A stretch of 64,000 nucleotides of DNA from Sphingopyxis fribergensis (GCF_000803645.1 NZ_CP009122.1:472501-536500), one strand, 5' to 3'. Positions 28,548 through 37,662 are shown, counted from the stretch's first letter. Translations and numbers: made by a program. Notes: a model not told the origin generated them from the sequence alone.

Positions 28548-29018
28548 CTAGAGCATATATTTCATCTTGATCGATTGGCGCATGTCGCCTGCGACCGCAA
28601 AGCTCGCCGATTTGAAGCTTGGCGGGCCGACGGTGATCGTCGGGTTGCGAGAAAAACCGAAGCCTTCCTTCGGCAGGAAGATCGCGGTGTCCATCTTGTT
28701 GTTGCTATTCTCGTCATGGACGACCGCGATGGCATAGGTGCCGATAGCGGGGGCGTGGACCGTGAAATTTCCTGCGTCAGCCGCTTTTACGGCCATACGC
28801 ACCGAGTCCGCATCCTTGCTGCAGTCGGGGAAGGCCTTGCGGTTCGGGGTCAGGCAGACGAGGATCTGCCCCTTCGCGCTGCGCAGTCCGGTGACGCTGA
28901 CCTCAACGGTCGGAGCAGGCGTCGGCGGCATGCTCGCGGCGCCGATGAGCAGCGGAAAAATCGCCAAGGCCGATATCAGTGCCGCACGCCTTGTCCCAAA
29001 AGCGGAAATAAAGCCCAT
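28548..29018 (-). CDS. DUF2141 family secreted protein
   Basis: A 156-residue protein with a signal peptide (AALISALAIFPLLIGAASMP) followed by a DUF2141 domain: VEVSVTGLRSAKGQILVCL, YAIAVVHDENSNNKMDT and LPKEGFGFSRNP. DUF2141 genes are often found near carotenoid genes in this group; function unknown. The ATG at 29018 has GGGGGA four bases upstream. About 116 bases of its 5' end lie inside the desaturase gene in another frame. Confidence 0.85.
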   Translation of the reverse strand: MGFISAFGTRRAALISALAIFPLLIGAASMPPTPAPTVEVSVTGLRSAKGQILVCLTPNRKAFPDCSKDADSVRMAVKAADAGNFTVHAPAIGTYAIAVVHDENSNNKMDTAIFLPKEGFGFSRNPTITVGPPSFKSASFAVAGDMRQSIKMKYML

Positions 29019-29670
29019 AATTCCCCCGGTAGGCGGCGTGATGCTGCTCATGATGCGTCGCGGTTATCAGCCATCGCCCTGCCGGTCCATGAACAAGCGC
29101 GCGCGGGAACATCTCCCACCCCATATGATTGCCGACGCCCATCACGGTCATGATCGCCAAAACCAGCCCCAGAACGGCGACATGGATCGGGATCAGGAAC
29201 ACCAGCGCAGGGATGACGACCGCGCCGGTGACCGCCTCGACGGGGTGAAAACTCATCGCGGCCCAGGCGGTCGGCGGGCGGCTTTCGTGGTGGACGCTGT
29301 GTGCGATGCGGAACAGCTGTGGCCGGTGCATCCAACGGTGGGTCCAGTAGAACCATGTGTCGTGAGTGAGTAGATAGGCGAGGAGGCTAAGCGGAAGATA
29401 CCAAAGTGGAAAGGCGTCCCAGTTGGTATAGATGCGCGTCCAGCCATGCGCCTGCCATCCCCATGCGACGATGCCTGCGGGAATTCCGTAAATCGCGGCG
29501 CTCGCAAGGCTCCACCCCACCTCCCGGCGCATCTGCCTTTCGAGGCCGCGATAGAGGCGAGGGTGCTTCAGCTTTGTTGCAAAGGCAAAGGCGCCGCTGG
29601 TAATCAGATAGCGCACGCCGACGATCGCGGTCATCGCGAGTGCGGAAAAAAGGATCGGCCAGCCGGTCAT
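28903..29670 (-). CDS. Sterol desaturase / fatty-acid hydroxylase superfamily membrane protein
   Basis: A 255-residue di-iron membrane oxygenase. The eight-histidine pattern is present in three boxes: THDTWFYWTHRWMH, HSVHHESRPPTAW and HHEQHH; four or more hydrophobic helices surround them. It is longer than and distinct from CrtZ-type carotene hydroxylase. Its place, 75 bases divergent from crtY, makes a carotenoid-modifying role (a ring hydroxylase of CrtG type is one possibility) a reasonable hypothesis. The 3' end overlaps the signal-peptide part of the DUF2141 gene. Confidence 0.83.
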   Translation of the reverse strand: MTGWPILFSALAMTAIVGVRYLITSGAFAFATKLKHPRLYRGLERQMRREVGWSLASAAIYGIPAGIVAWGWQAHGWTRIYTNWDAFPLWYLPLSLLAYLLTHDTWFYWTHRWMHRPQLFRIAHSVHHESRPPTAWAAMSFHPVEAVTGAVVIPALVFLIPIHVAVLGLVLAIMTVMGVGNHMGWEMFPRALVHGPAGRWLITATHHEQHHAAYRGNYGLYFRFWDKACGTDIGLGDFSAAHRRREHAADACSDR

Positions 29671-29744
29671 CGCGCGAGGCTAGTCGCTCGGCTCCGCGTT
29701 GCAATGGCTTTGCGTGCGCGCGCTTGCTTGGCTAAGGCGGGGGG

Positions 29745-30902
29745 ATGGTGGGGCCGAACATCGATAAATGCGATATCGCAATCGTCGGCGGCGGGCTCGC
29801 CGGCGGCCTCGCTGCGCTAGCGCTCGCGGCGAAGCGGCCCGATCTCGACGTGCGGCTGGTCGAGCCGGGGCCGATCGGCGGTAACCATGTCTGGTCGTTT
29901 TTCGACAGCGACATCGCGAAGAGGGACCGCTGGCTTGTTGCGCCGCTCGTCCGCCATCATTGGCCGCGCTACGACGTCCGCTTCCCCTCGCACGACCGGA
30001 CGCTGCGCATGGGGTACAAGAGCATCACCGGCGAAGCGCTTGCCGAAGCGGTCGCGGCGGCGCTGCCAGCGGGGCACGTCATCGTCGACCGCGCGAAGCA
30101 TGTCGCGCCCGACCATCTGCTCCTCGCGCGCGGCGGGCGGCTGTCGGCGAAGCATGTCATCGACGCGCGCGGCGCTGGAAAATTCCCGGCGCTGACCAAC
30201 GGCTGGCAAAAATTCGTCGGGCAGGCGCTGAGGGTCAAGGGAGGCCACGGCGTCGAACAGCCTGTCGTGATGGATGCGACGGTCGAGCAGGTGGACGGCT
30301 ATCGTTTCGTCTATCTGCTGCCGTTCGATGCCGAGACATTGTTCGTCGAGGACACCTATTATAGCGACGATGCCACCCTCGACGCGGCCGCCGTGCGCGA
30401 GCGCATCGCCGCCTATGCCGCGGCACAGGGGTGGGAGGCCGACGCGACCACGCGCGAGGAAAGCGGTGTGCTGCCGGTGGTCATCGCGGGCGATTTCGAC
30501 CGGCTTTGGCTCGCCTCCGATCACACCGCGCGGATCGGCGCGCGCGCGGGAATGGCGCACGCGATGACCGGCTATTCGCTCCCCGCCGCCGTTCGCACCG
30601 CGTCGGCGCTGCCCGGCCTTGTCGATCGCGCCGACCTTCCCGCCATCCTTCGCGGCCGCGCGGCGGCGTCGTGGCGGCGCCAGCGTTTCTATCGCATGCT
30701 CGGCGCGATGCTGTTCCGCGCTTCGGAGCCTGAGACCCGCTATCGCATCTTTGAACGCTTCTATCGCTTGTCGCCGGGCCTGATCGCGCGCTTCTATGCC
30801 GGTCGGTCGACGGCGGCGGACAAGTTGCGCCTCCTTACCGGCAAGCCGCCCGTGCCCATCGGCCGGGCGATCGCAGCGCTATCGAAACTGGACTGGAAAT
30901 GA
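29745..30902 (+). CDS. crtY: Lycopene beta-cyclase
   Basis: Cyclises both ends of lycopene to beta-carotene. The 385-residue flavoprotein shows the N-terminal dinucleotide fold CDIAIVGGGLAGGLAALALA, the family segment GPIGGNHVWSFFDSD, and DARGAGKFPALTNGWQKFVG. It is the first gene of a rightward carotenoid operon. Its stop overlaps the crtI start (ATGA). Confidence 0.93.
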   Translation: MVGPNIDKCDIAIVGGGLAGGLAALALAAKRPDLDVRLVEPGPIGGNHVWSFFDSDIAKRDRWLVAPLVRHHWPRYDVRFPSHDRTLRMGYKSITGEALAEAVAAALPAGHVIVDRAKHVAPDHLLLARGGRLSAKHVIDARGAGKFPALTNGWQKFVGQALRVKGGHGVEQPVVMDATVEQVDGYRFVYLLPFDAETLFVEDTYYSDDATLDAAAVRERIAAYAAAQGWEADATTREESGVLPVVIAGDFDRLWLASDHTARIGARAGMAHAMTGYSLPAAVRTASALPGLVDRADLPAILRGRAAASWRRQRFYRMLGAMLFRASEPETRYRIFERFYRLSPGLIARFYAGRSTAADKLRLLTGKPPVPIGRAIAALSKLDWK

Positions 30903-32371
30903 CGCGCACCGCAATCGTCATCGGCGCCGGTTTCGGCGGCCTCGCCCTCGCTATCCGGTTGCAATCGGCGGGTGTCGAAACGACCGTCGTGGAGGCGCGC
31001 GACAAGCCCGGCGGGCGCGCATATCACTGGCAAAAGGACGGCTTCACCTTCGATGCCGGACCGACCGTGATCACCGATCCGCCGTGTCTCGAAGAGCTTT
31101 GGGCGCTGAGCGGGCAGGATATGGCCGCCGACGTCGACCTGATGCCGGTGATGCCGTTCTACCGCCTCAACTGGCCCGACGGGACGAACTTCGACTATTC
31201 GAACGACGAGGCCGCGCTGCGCGCCGAAATCGCAAAGCTCCATCCCGCCGATGTCGAAGGCTACGACCGCTTCCTTACCTATTCGAAGGGCGTGTACGAG
31301 CAGGGCTATGTGAAGCTCGGCACGGTCGCCTTCCTCGACTTCGCCGCGATGATCAAGGCGGCGCCCGCGCTGATGAAATATCAGGCGTGGCGCAGCGTTT
31401 ATTCAATCGTCTCCTCTTATGTGCAGGATGAGCGGCTACGACAGGCTTTGTCGTTCCATACGCTGCTCGTTGGCGGCAACCCGATGACGACGAGCGCCAT
31501 CTATGCGCTGATCCACACGATCGAGAAGGACGGCGGCGTCTGGTTCGCGCGCGGCGGCACCAACAAGCTCGTCGGCGGCCTGGCGCGGCTGTTCGAGCGA
31601 TTGGGGGGCACGCTCCGTCTCGGCGATCCGGTGACAAAAATCGACACCGCGGGCGACCGCGCCACGGGCGTTACGACGCAAAGCGGCTGGCACGGCGACG
31701 CCGATATGGTCGCGTGCAACGGCGACCTCATGCACAGCTACCGGACGCTCCTCGCCGACCATCCGCGCGGGGCAAAGGTTGCCAAGGGCCTGTCGCGCAA
31801 ACGCTGGTCGCCATCGCTGTTCGTCGTCCATTTCGGCGCGAAGGGCATTTATCCCGACGTCGCGCATCACAGCATCCTCTTCGGCCCGCGCTACAAGGGG
31901 CTGCTCGACGATATCTATGGCGGCGTCGTGCCCGAAGATTTCTCGCTCTACCTCCACCATCCCAGCATCACCGACCCCGGCATGGCGCCCTCCGGCCATT
32001 CGACCTTCTACGCGCTCGCCCCCGTCGCGCATCTCGGCAAGGCCAAGGCCGACTGGGACGGCGAATTCGGCGAGCGCTTTGCCGATGCGATCCTGGGCGA
32101 AGTCGAGCGCCGTGTCGCCCCTGGGCTCCGCGCCAACCTCGTCACGCGCTTCCACTACACCCCCGCCGACTTCGGCCGCGACCTGTCGGCGCATCTCGGC
32201 AGCGCTTTCAGCCTTGAGCCCGTGCTGTGGCAAAGCGCGTGGTTTCGCGCGCACAATCGCGACGACGTGATTTCGAATCTCTATTTCGTAGGCGCCGGCA
32301 CGCATCCCGGAGCCGGGATTCCCGGCGTTGTCGGCAGTGCGAAGGCGACCGCTGCGCTGATGCTTGAATGA
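30899..32371 (+). CDS. crtI: Phytoene desaturase
   Basis: Converts phytoene to lycopene by four desaturations. A 490-residue CrtI-type enzyme with FAD fold VIGAGFGGLALAIRLQSAG, VEARDKPGGRAYHWQKDGF, and the C-terminal bacterial phytoene-dehydrogenase signature GAGTHPGAGIPGVVGSAKA. It overlaps crtY by four bases. Confidence 0.95.
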   Translation: MTRTAIVIGAGFGGLALAIRLQSAGVETTVVEARDKPGGRAYHWQKDGFTFDAGPTVITDPPCLEELWALSGQDMAADVDLMPVMPFYRLNWPDGTNFDYSNDEAALRAEIAKLHPADVEGYDRFLTYSKGVYEQGYVKLGTVAFLDFAAMIKAAPALMKYQAWRSVYSIVSSYVQDERLRQALSFHTLLVGGNPMTTSAIYALIHTIEKDGGVWFARGGTNKLVGGLARLFERLGGTLRLGDPVTKIDTAGDRATGVTTQSGWHGDADMVACNGDLMHSYRTLLADHPRGAKVAKGLSRKRWSPSLFVVHFGAKGIYPDVAHHSILFGPRYKGLLDDIYGGVVPEDFSLYLHHPSITDPGMAPSGHSTFYALAPVAHLGKAKADWDGEFGERFADAILGEVERRVAPGLRANLVTRFHYTPADFGRDLSAHLGSAFSLEPVLWQSAWFRAHNRDDVISNLYFVGAGTHPGAGIPGVVGSAKATAALMLE

Positions 32372-32379
32372 AAACAACC

Positions 32380-32464
32380 GCTCGCCCTGAGCTTGTCGAA
32401 GGGGCGTTCTTCCTTCAAAGGCGAGGATAGAAGGACGGGGCTTCGACAAGCTCAGCCCGAACGG
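32380..32464. repeat. Intergenic inverted repeat (GAGCTTGTCGAAG type)
   Basis: CGCCCTGAGCTTGTCGAAGG on the left faces GGCTTCGACAAGCTCAGCCC on the right. The element occupies the whole gap between crtI and the LOG-family gene and may tune mRNA stability within the operon. Confidence 0.75.
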
Positions 32465-32487
32465 AATTTTGTGAAAGCCATCGAGTA

Positions 32488-33069
32488 ATGAAACGCCTTG
32501 CCGTCTATTGCGGGTCCGCGACCCCCGACGATCCGATCTATATCGAAACCGCGCGCCATGTCGGGCGAACACTGGCGACACGCGGCATCGGCGTCGTCTA
32601 TGGCGGCGGCCGGCTCGGCCTCATGGGCGCGGTCGCCGACAGCGCGCTGGAAGCGGGCGGCGAAGTCATCGGCATTATCCCCGAAGCGCTCGTCGGTGCC
32701 GAGGTCGCGCACCGCGGCTGCACGCAGCTCCACGTCGTCAGCGGCATGCACGAACGCAAGAAGATGTTCACCGACCTTTCCGACGGTTTCCTTACCATCC
32801 CCGGCGGCGTCGGAACGATGGACGAGCTGTGGGAAGCGATCAGCTGGGCGCAGCTTGGCTATCATAGCAAGCCTGTCGGGCTGCTCAACGCCGCGGGCTT
32901 TTACAACGATCTCATCGCCTTCAACCGCAACATGGTCGAGGTCGGCTTCATTCGCCCTGCGCACGCCGGGATCATGATCGTCGATGCGGGACTCGACGAT
33001 CTGCTCGACAAGATGGCGGCCTATGTGCCGCACCAGACGATCTTTGCGATGAAGGCCGAAAATCTGTAA
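32488..33069 (+). CDS. LOG-family (TIGR00730) nucleotide phosphoribohydrolase
   Basis: A 193-residue Rossmann-fold protein with YGGGRLGLMGAVADSAL and the family motif IPGGVGTMDELWEA. LOG enzymes split nucleoside 5'-monophosphates (cytokinin ribotides in plants; AMP and other NMPs in bacteria) to base and ribose-5-phosphate. It sits inside the carotenoid operon, touching crtB (TAATG). Its link with carotenoid synthesis is unclear; with pnuC and the nadR-like gene downstream it makes half the operon nucleotide-related. Confidence 0.9.
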   Translation: MKRLAVYCGSATPDDPIYIETARHVGRTLATRGIGVVYGGGRLGLMGAVADSALEAGGEVIGIIPEALVGAEVAHRGCTQLHVVSGMHERKKMFTDLSDGFLTIPGGVGTMDELWEAISWAQLGYHSKPVGLLNAAGFYNDLIAFNRNMVEVGFIRPAHAGIMIVDAGLDDLLDKMAAYVPHQTIFAMKAENL

Positions 33070-34028
33070 TGACCGAAGAGGGGGCCTATGATGCACATGC
33101 CCTCCATGGTTTCGCGCACGACAGCATCGCGCGCGGATCGAAAAGCTTTGCGCTGGCCAGCCAATTGTTCGACCGCGAAACGCGCGAACGCGTCTGGCTG
33201 CTCTATGCCTGGTGCCGCGCCGCCGACGACCTGACCGACGGGCAGGATCATGGCGGCGCGATGAAGCAGGGCCATGACCCGGTCGCCGCCGTCGCGCATA
33301 TCCGGGCGCAGACCGATAGGGCCTTCGCTGGCGAGCCGACCGGCGAGATGGCGTTCGACGCGCTCGGCTTCCTGCTTACGGAGGTCGCAATCCCGCGCTG
33401 GGTTCTCGACGATATTATCTCGGGCTTCGAACTAGACGCAAAGGACTGGCGCCCGCGCAGCGAAGCCGATCTGCTGCGCTACTCCTATCATGTCGCCGGC
33501 GCCGTCGGGGTTGCGATGGCGCTCGTGATGGGAATCGCCCCCGCCGATGAAACGACCCTCGACCGTGCTTCCGATCTCGGCATTGCGTTCCAACTCGCCA
33601 ATATCGCGCGCGATGTGGCTGAGGATGCCGCCGCCGACCGCTGCTATCTGCCGGTCGAATGGATGGTCGAACTTGATATTCCGCCCGGCCAGCATATGCA
33701 TCCCGCCTTTCGCGGACGTCTTTCGGTGATGGCCAGATGGCTGTCCGAAATGGCCGAGGAATATGAGGCATCTGCGCGCTGGGGGGCGCGCAAGCTGCCA
33801 CCGCGCAGCCGCTGGGCGGTGCTCGCGGCGGCGGGCATTTATGGCGACATCGCGCGCGAAGTGCGGTCGCGGGGCGACCATGCGTGGGACCACCGCGCGG
33901 GCTCATCGCTTCTCGCCAAGCTCGGCTGGGTCGCGCGCGCGGGCTGGTCGGTGCTGCGTCGTCCGCTACAGCGGCGGATTAGTCGCGACGGGTTGTGGAC
34001 CCGGCCGCGCCATGAGGCGGCGGCATGA
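33069..34028 (+). CDS. crtB: Phytoene synthase
   Basis: Joins two geranylgeranyl diphosphates to phytoene, the committed carotenoid step. The 319-residue protein has the two Asp-rich motifs of squalene/phytoene synthases: WCRAADDLTDG (about residues 52-62) and FQLANIARDVAEDA (about 175-188), and YLPVEWM. TAATG overlap with the LOG-family gene; ATGA overlap with pnuC. Confidence 0.94.
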   Translation: MTEEGAYDAHALHGFAHDSIARGSKSFALASQLFDRETRERVWLLYAWCRAADDLTDGQDHGGAMKQGHDPVAAVAHIRAQTDRAFAGEPTGEMAFDALGFLLTEVAIPRWVLDDIISGFELDAKDWRPRSEADLLRYSYHVAGAVGVAMALVMGIAPADETTLDRASDLGIAFQLANIARDVAEDAAADRCYLPVEWMVELDIPPGQHMHPAFRGRLSVMARWLSEMAEEYEASARWGARKLPPRSRWAVLAAAGIYGDIAREVRSRGDHAWDHRAGSSLLAKLGWVARAGWSVLRRPLQRRISRDGLWTRPRHEAAA

Positions 34029-34594
34029 GCTATCTCGAATGGGCCGCCGCGGCGTTCGTACTGGTCAATGTCGCGCTCGTCGCGCTGCGCAGCGTGTGGA
34101 ACTATCCCTTCGCGCTCGTCGCAGTGACGCTCTACGCCTTCGTCTTCTTCGAAGCGAAGCTCTACAGCGACATGCTGCTCCAGGGCTTTTTCTTCGTGCT
34201 CAATCTTTACGGCTGGGCCGCCTGGATGCGCGCGCGGGACGACAGCGGCATACCCGTCGGCTGGATGACTGAGCGTGCGCGGCTCGGCTGGGCGCTCGCG
34301 ACGATCGTTGCATGGATCGCGTGGAGCTTCGCGATGGACCGCTACACCGACGCGATCGCGCCGTGGGTCGACGGCGCGATCGCGATGCTCAGCATCACTG
34401 CGCAATGGCTGCTCGCGCGGCGCCGGGTCGAAAGCTGGTTCCTCTGGATCGCGGTCGACCTGATCGCGGTGCCGCTGTTCGCATGGCGCGGCCTTTATGC
34501 GACCAGCGCGGTCTATGTCGTGCTGCTCGGCCTGTCGATCGACGGCCTGCTCCAGTGGCGACGCGCGGCGGCGACCGGCAGGGTGGCGATATGA
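34025..34594 (+). CDS. pnuC: PnuC-type nicotinamide riboside/mononucleotide transporter
   Basis: A 189-residue inner-membrane protein with about 7 helices. It shows SVWNYPFALVAVTLYAFVFF, QGFFFVLNLYGWAAW and SWFLWIAVDLIAVPLF, matching the PnuC family (uptake of nicotinamide riboside). It is coupled by 4-base overlaps to crtB before and to a NadR-type ATPase/kinase gene after, so uptake and phosphorylation of the ribose pyridine are likely linked. Confidence 0.9.
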   Translation: MSYLEWAAAAFVLVNVALVALRSVWNYPFALVAVTLYAFVFFEAKLYSDMLLQGFFFVLNLYGWAAWMRARDDSGIPVGWMTERARLGWALATIVAWIAWSFAMDRYTDAIAPWVDGAIAMLSITAQWLLARRRVESWFLWIAVDLIAVPLFAWRGLYATSAVYVVLLGLSIDGLLQWRRAAATGRVAI

Positions 34595-35109
34595 CCCGCC
34601 ATATCTGCCTCCACGGCGCCGAAAGCACGGGCAAGTCGACCCTCGCGCCGCGCCTTGCGCTCCAGCTCGGCGGGCTCGTCGTGCCCGAATATGGCCGCAC
34701 CTATGCCGAGGCGAACGGCACCGACCTCGACGAGGTTGACCTGCTCGCGATTTTCGACGGGCATCGCGCCGCGACCTGCGAAGCACTCGCGCAGCGGCCC
34801 GAGTGGCTGGTGTCCGACACTGATCCGCTGATGACCCAGGCATGGGCGATCATGCTGCTCGGCCGCCGCCTGCCCGAGATCGATCAATGGGACGCGGTCG
34901 CCGACCTCTACCTCGTTCCTGCGATGGATTTGCCGTGGGAGGAGGATGGTACGCGCCTGTTCGGAAGCGAGCTGGCGCGGGTGCAATTCATGGAGGTCGC
35001 GATCGGCGAACTCGACCGGCGGAAGCTTAAATGGGCGTGGGTCGAAGGCGAAGGCGATGCGCGGTTGGCGAATGCGCTGGCGGCGATTGAGGCGGCGGGA
35101 CTGGCCTGA
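34591..35109 (+). CDS. NadR-like AAA ATPase (nicotinamide riboside kinase type)
   Basis: A 172-residue P-loop protein: ICLHGAESTGKSTLAPRLA (Walker A at about 8-15), VPEYGRTYAEANG, and LVSDTDPLMTQAW. These segments match the kinase domain of NadR. The adenylyltransferase and HTH domains of full NadR are absent. It overlaps pnuC by four bases, so it probably phosphorylates nicotinamide riboside taken up by PnuC. Confidence 0.87.
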   Translation: MTRHICLHGAESTGKSTLAPRLALQLGGLVVPEYGRTYAEANGTDLDEVDLLAIFDGHRAATCEALAQRPEWLVSDTDPLMTQAWAIMLLGRRLPEIDQWDAVADLYLVPAMDLPWEEDGTRLFGSELARVQFMEVAIGELDRRKLKWAWVEGEGDARLANALAAIEAAGLA

Positions 35110-35130
35110 CAAGCCACGCGGCGCGTGAGA

Positions 35131-35155
35131 GTCCGCTTTGGCGTGGGAAGCGGAC
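35131..35155. terminator. Hairpin after the carotenoid operon
   Basis: GTCCGCTT and AAGCGGAC pair around TGGCGTGGG. A related sequence without full pairing lies at 21070-21096. It may be a terminator or a small dispersed repeat; there is no T-run. Confidence 0.4.
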
Positions 35156-35171
35156 GGCCTGCATCCGGAAA

Positions 35172-35510
35172 TCATTGTAGAATTACGGATCCCGCAAGCT
35201 CCGCGCGTCCATTCAGGCTTGTCGAGATACAGTGGACCGAATCGTTGGTTTCCGTACGCGGCAGCCAAGCGGTCGGTTGGGAAATTGCATCAAGCGCTGC
35301 GCTTTTTTTAAGAGCGGGGCTCTCGACGCCAAGTTGACCGAAGAATATCTCAACCAGTCCGCGCTGCACGAGGTCAGACAAAAACGCCAGTCGGCTGGCG
35401 AACGACCATCCGGGGTGTACATTATTAAGCCACCAGTCGACTTCCCATAGGCCATACCAGTCATCAGCCACATAATCCAGAAACGCTTGTTCATCCGCCG
35501 CGAGGCTCAC
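35172..35510 (-). CDS. Hypothetical protein
   Basis: A 112-residue acidic, Trp-rich protein (FLDYVADDWYGLWEVDWWLN near the N-terminus). GTG start, with GGAG 8 bases upstream. Codon use is noticeably more AT-rich than in neighbours. The layout recalls small cytosolic proteins of unknown function that occur singly in islands. No partner gene is seen. Confidence 0.5.
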   Translation of the reverse strand: MSLAADEQAFLDYVADDWYGLWEVDWWLNNVHPGWSFASRLAFLSDLVQRGLVEIFFGQLGVESPALKKSAALDAISQPTAWLPRTETNDSVHCISTSLNGRAELAGSVILQ

Positions 35511-36123
35511 TCCGACTTCTCCAACGACATGGTAATCACCCCCAGTAAATCAGTTATTTTCGCTTTTAGCGCCGCGCGAGTAAATCGCCAACGGCGGCAG
35601 TTGGTTGATTCCGGTTATGCCGATCCGAGCCATAGCGAGCGGCCGAGATGGGGTGGGAGCCGCCCTTGTCGTTTTCGGTTATTCCGAGCCGGGGCCGCGA
35701 TCCGCTCAGCGCACGCGCCGGGCCATCATGTCAAAGTTCAGGAAAGTTCAGCCTATTGCAGTGCCCCATTTGTCGCGCTCGACAGACAGATGGCAGCCGG
35801 ACCCTGGCCGAATCCGGCATCCGGGCAGCGACCGCTTTTGCCTGCAATTTGAAAGAGCTGAAATGAAGGCTGTCACAGCCGAATAATGTAGGAAAGCACT
35901 TTTTTAGAGGCGGATTGCGGCGTTGGGGTGGGTTCCAGACGGTCCCCTCTATTTCCGTTCGTGTCGAGCGAAGTCGAGACACCCATCGACCTTGCGCCAC
36001 GACGGGGGCATCTCGACTTCGGCCAAAGGCCGAAGTTTATCCTGAGCGCCTGCAAGGCAGTCGAGGCTCGATGCGAACGGGGTAGGTAGGGCAGCCTCCG
36101 GTCGTTAAACGACAGCTCGGCCG
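35511..36123. other. 613-base stretch without a supportable gene
   Basis: Reading frames here are short and have no family likeness or good start. The left 440 bases are mixed AT-rich and GC-rich sequence that could be eroded coding DNA. The right part is a repeat (35955-36082): CGTTCGTGTCGAGCGAAGTC at the left, TCTCGACTTCGGCC in the middle and GATGCGAACGGGG at the right. A closely related repeat stands at 41518-41601. Confidence 0.6.
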
Positions 36124-37662
36124 CTACGCCGCATACGCCTCCCGCAACTCGCGCTTCAACACCTTGCCGATCGGGCTGCGCGGCAGCTCTTCCACCACCG
36201 TAATCGCACTCAACCGCTGCGTCTTGCCGACCTTGGCGTTGCAGTCGGCGCGCACGCTTTCCGCATTGGCGCCCGATTTCAGCACGACGAACGCCACCGG
36301 CGTCTCGCCCCATTCCTCGCTCGGCATACCCACCACCGCCGCCTCGACGACGCGGTCGTCGGCGATCAAAATCGCCTCCAGATCGCTCGGGAAGATATTG
36401 AACCCGCCCGAAATGATCATGTCCTTGGCGCGGTCCATCAGCGTCAGGAAACCGTCCTCGTCGATCCGTCCGATATCGCCGTGGCGATAGAAGAGATTTC
36501 CCTCACCGTCATACCAGTGCATCGCCTTGGTCGCGTCGGGGCGGTTGTTATATCCCGTCATCATTGCGGGACTGCGGCCGACGACTTCGCCGACCGACCC
36601 CTGCGGCAATTCGTTGCCATCCTCGTCGATCACCTTCGCGATATGCCCCGGCGCGGGCCTGCCGACCGTGTGGAGCTTGTCGGGGAATTGATGCGCCTCG
36701 AGGATGAAGGCGGCGCCGCCCTCGGTCATGCCGTAAATCTCGATCAGCCCACCGGGCCAGCGTTGCAGCACATCGGCCTTCAGCGCCGCAGGGAAGGGCG
36801 CCGAGGTGCAATATTTGACGACGAAACTCGACAGGTCGAAGTCCCCGAAATCGTCGAGCGCCATGATCCGGCGATACTGCACCGGGACCAACATCGTGTT
36901 CGTCGCGCGCTCGCGCGCCGCGAGTTCCAGGAAACCGCGCGCGTCGAACTTCTTCATCAGCACGACCTGCCCGCCCGAGCCTACGGTGGGCATGAAGCTA
37001 GCCATCGTGGTGTTCGAATAGAGCGGGGTCGACAGGATCGTCACCGCATGGGGCCCATAAGCGGGCGCGCCGCGAATGATGTGCTGCCAGCGCATCGCAT
37101 GGCTGTGGACGATGCCCTTCGGCGTGCCCGTGGTGCCCGACGAATAGATGATGTTGAAGCCGTCTTCGGGCAAAATCTCGACCGGCCTTGGCTTCGCGCC
37201 CGCCAGAGACAACCAGGCATCGAGCGGCGTTCCGGCATCGCTGCCGTCCATCGCGATCAGGTCGCTCGCGGTGATGACATGGCCTTCGAGGCTGGCCTTC
37301 GCCGCATTGTCGAGGAACAGATGGCGCGCCCCGGTGTCGGCGATCATCGCCGCCATCTGCTCGCCCGTCGCGCTGTTGGTGACGAGACCCGCAACCCCCC
37401 CGGCGCGCAGCGTGCCGAGGATCACCGCCATTTGCTCGACGCTGTTGAGGCCCGCGATCGCGGTGCGGTCGCCTTTCGCAAATCCGTCCTGCTGTAGCCG
37501 CGCCGCGATTCGGTCGGTCAATTGATCCAGTTCGGACCAGCTCAGCCGCCGCTGTGCATCGGCAGCCGCTACGGCATCGGGACGCTCCGCAGCATGGGCA
37601 CGGACAAGGTCGGGCAGGGTGGCGAACTCGCCGTCAAGCATTTCGATACTGGTCATGACCAT
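36124..37662 (-). CDS. Class I adenylate-forming enzyme (acyl-CoA synthetase/ligase)
   Basis: A 512-residue AMP-forming ligase. The phosphate-binding loop YSSGTTGTPKGIVHSHA is at about 170-186; EIYGMTEGGA, YRHGDIGRIDEDGF, and the C-terminal catalytic Lys region ELPRSPIGKVLKREL complete the family signature. It activates a carboxylic acid (fatty or aromatic) to acyl-AMP then acyl-CoA; substrate unknown. An in-frame ATG at 37656 is also possible. It is divergent from the OmpR-type regulator gene. Confidence 0.92.
   Translation of the reverse strand: MVMTSIEMLDGEFATLPDLVRAHAAERPDAVAAADAQRRLSWSELDQLTDRIAARLQQDGFAKGDRTAIAGLNSVEQMAVILGTLRAGGVAGLVTNSATGEQMAAMIADTGARHLFLDNAAKASLEGHVITASDLIAMDGSDAGTPLDAWLSLAGAKPRPVEILPEDGFNIIYSSGTTGTPKGIVHSHAMRWQHIIRGAPAYGPHAVTILSTPLYSNTTMASFMPTVGSGGQVVLMKKFDARGFLELAARERATNTMLVPVQYRRIMALDDFGDFDLSSFVVKYCTSAPFPAALKADVLQRWPGGLIEIYGMTEGGAAFILEAHQFPDKLHTVGRPAPGHIAKVIDEDGNELPQGSVGEVVGRSPAMMTGYNNRPDATKAMHWYDGEGNLFYRHGDIGRIDEDGFLTLMDRAKDMIISGGFNIFPSDLEAILIADDRVVEAAVVGMPSEEWGETPVAFVVLKSGANAESVRADCNAKVGKTQRLSAITVVEELPRSPIGKVLKRELREAYAA

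Noticed and set aside
28903..29670. Desaturase considered as CrtZ beta-carotene hydroxylase
   Set aside because: It is about 255 residues with sterol-desaturase-type histidine boxes; CrtZ is about 165-175 residues with a different spacing.
35605..35886. Overlapping short plus-strand frames after the hypothetical gene
   Set aside because: No good start, no family and poor codon use; treated as non-coding.
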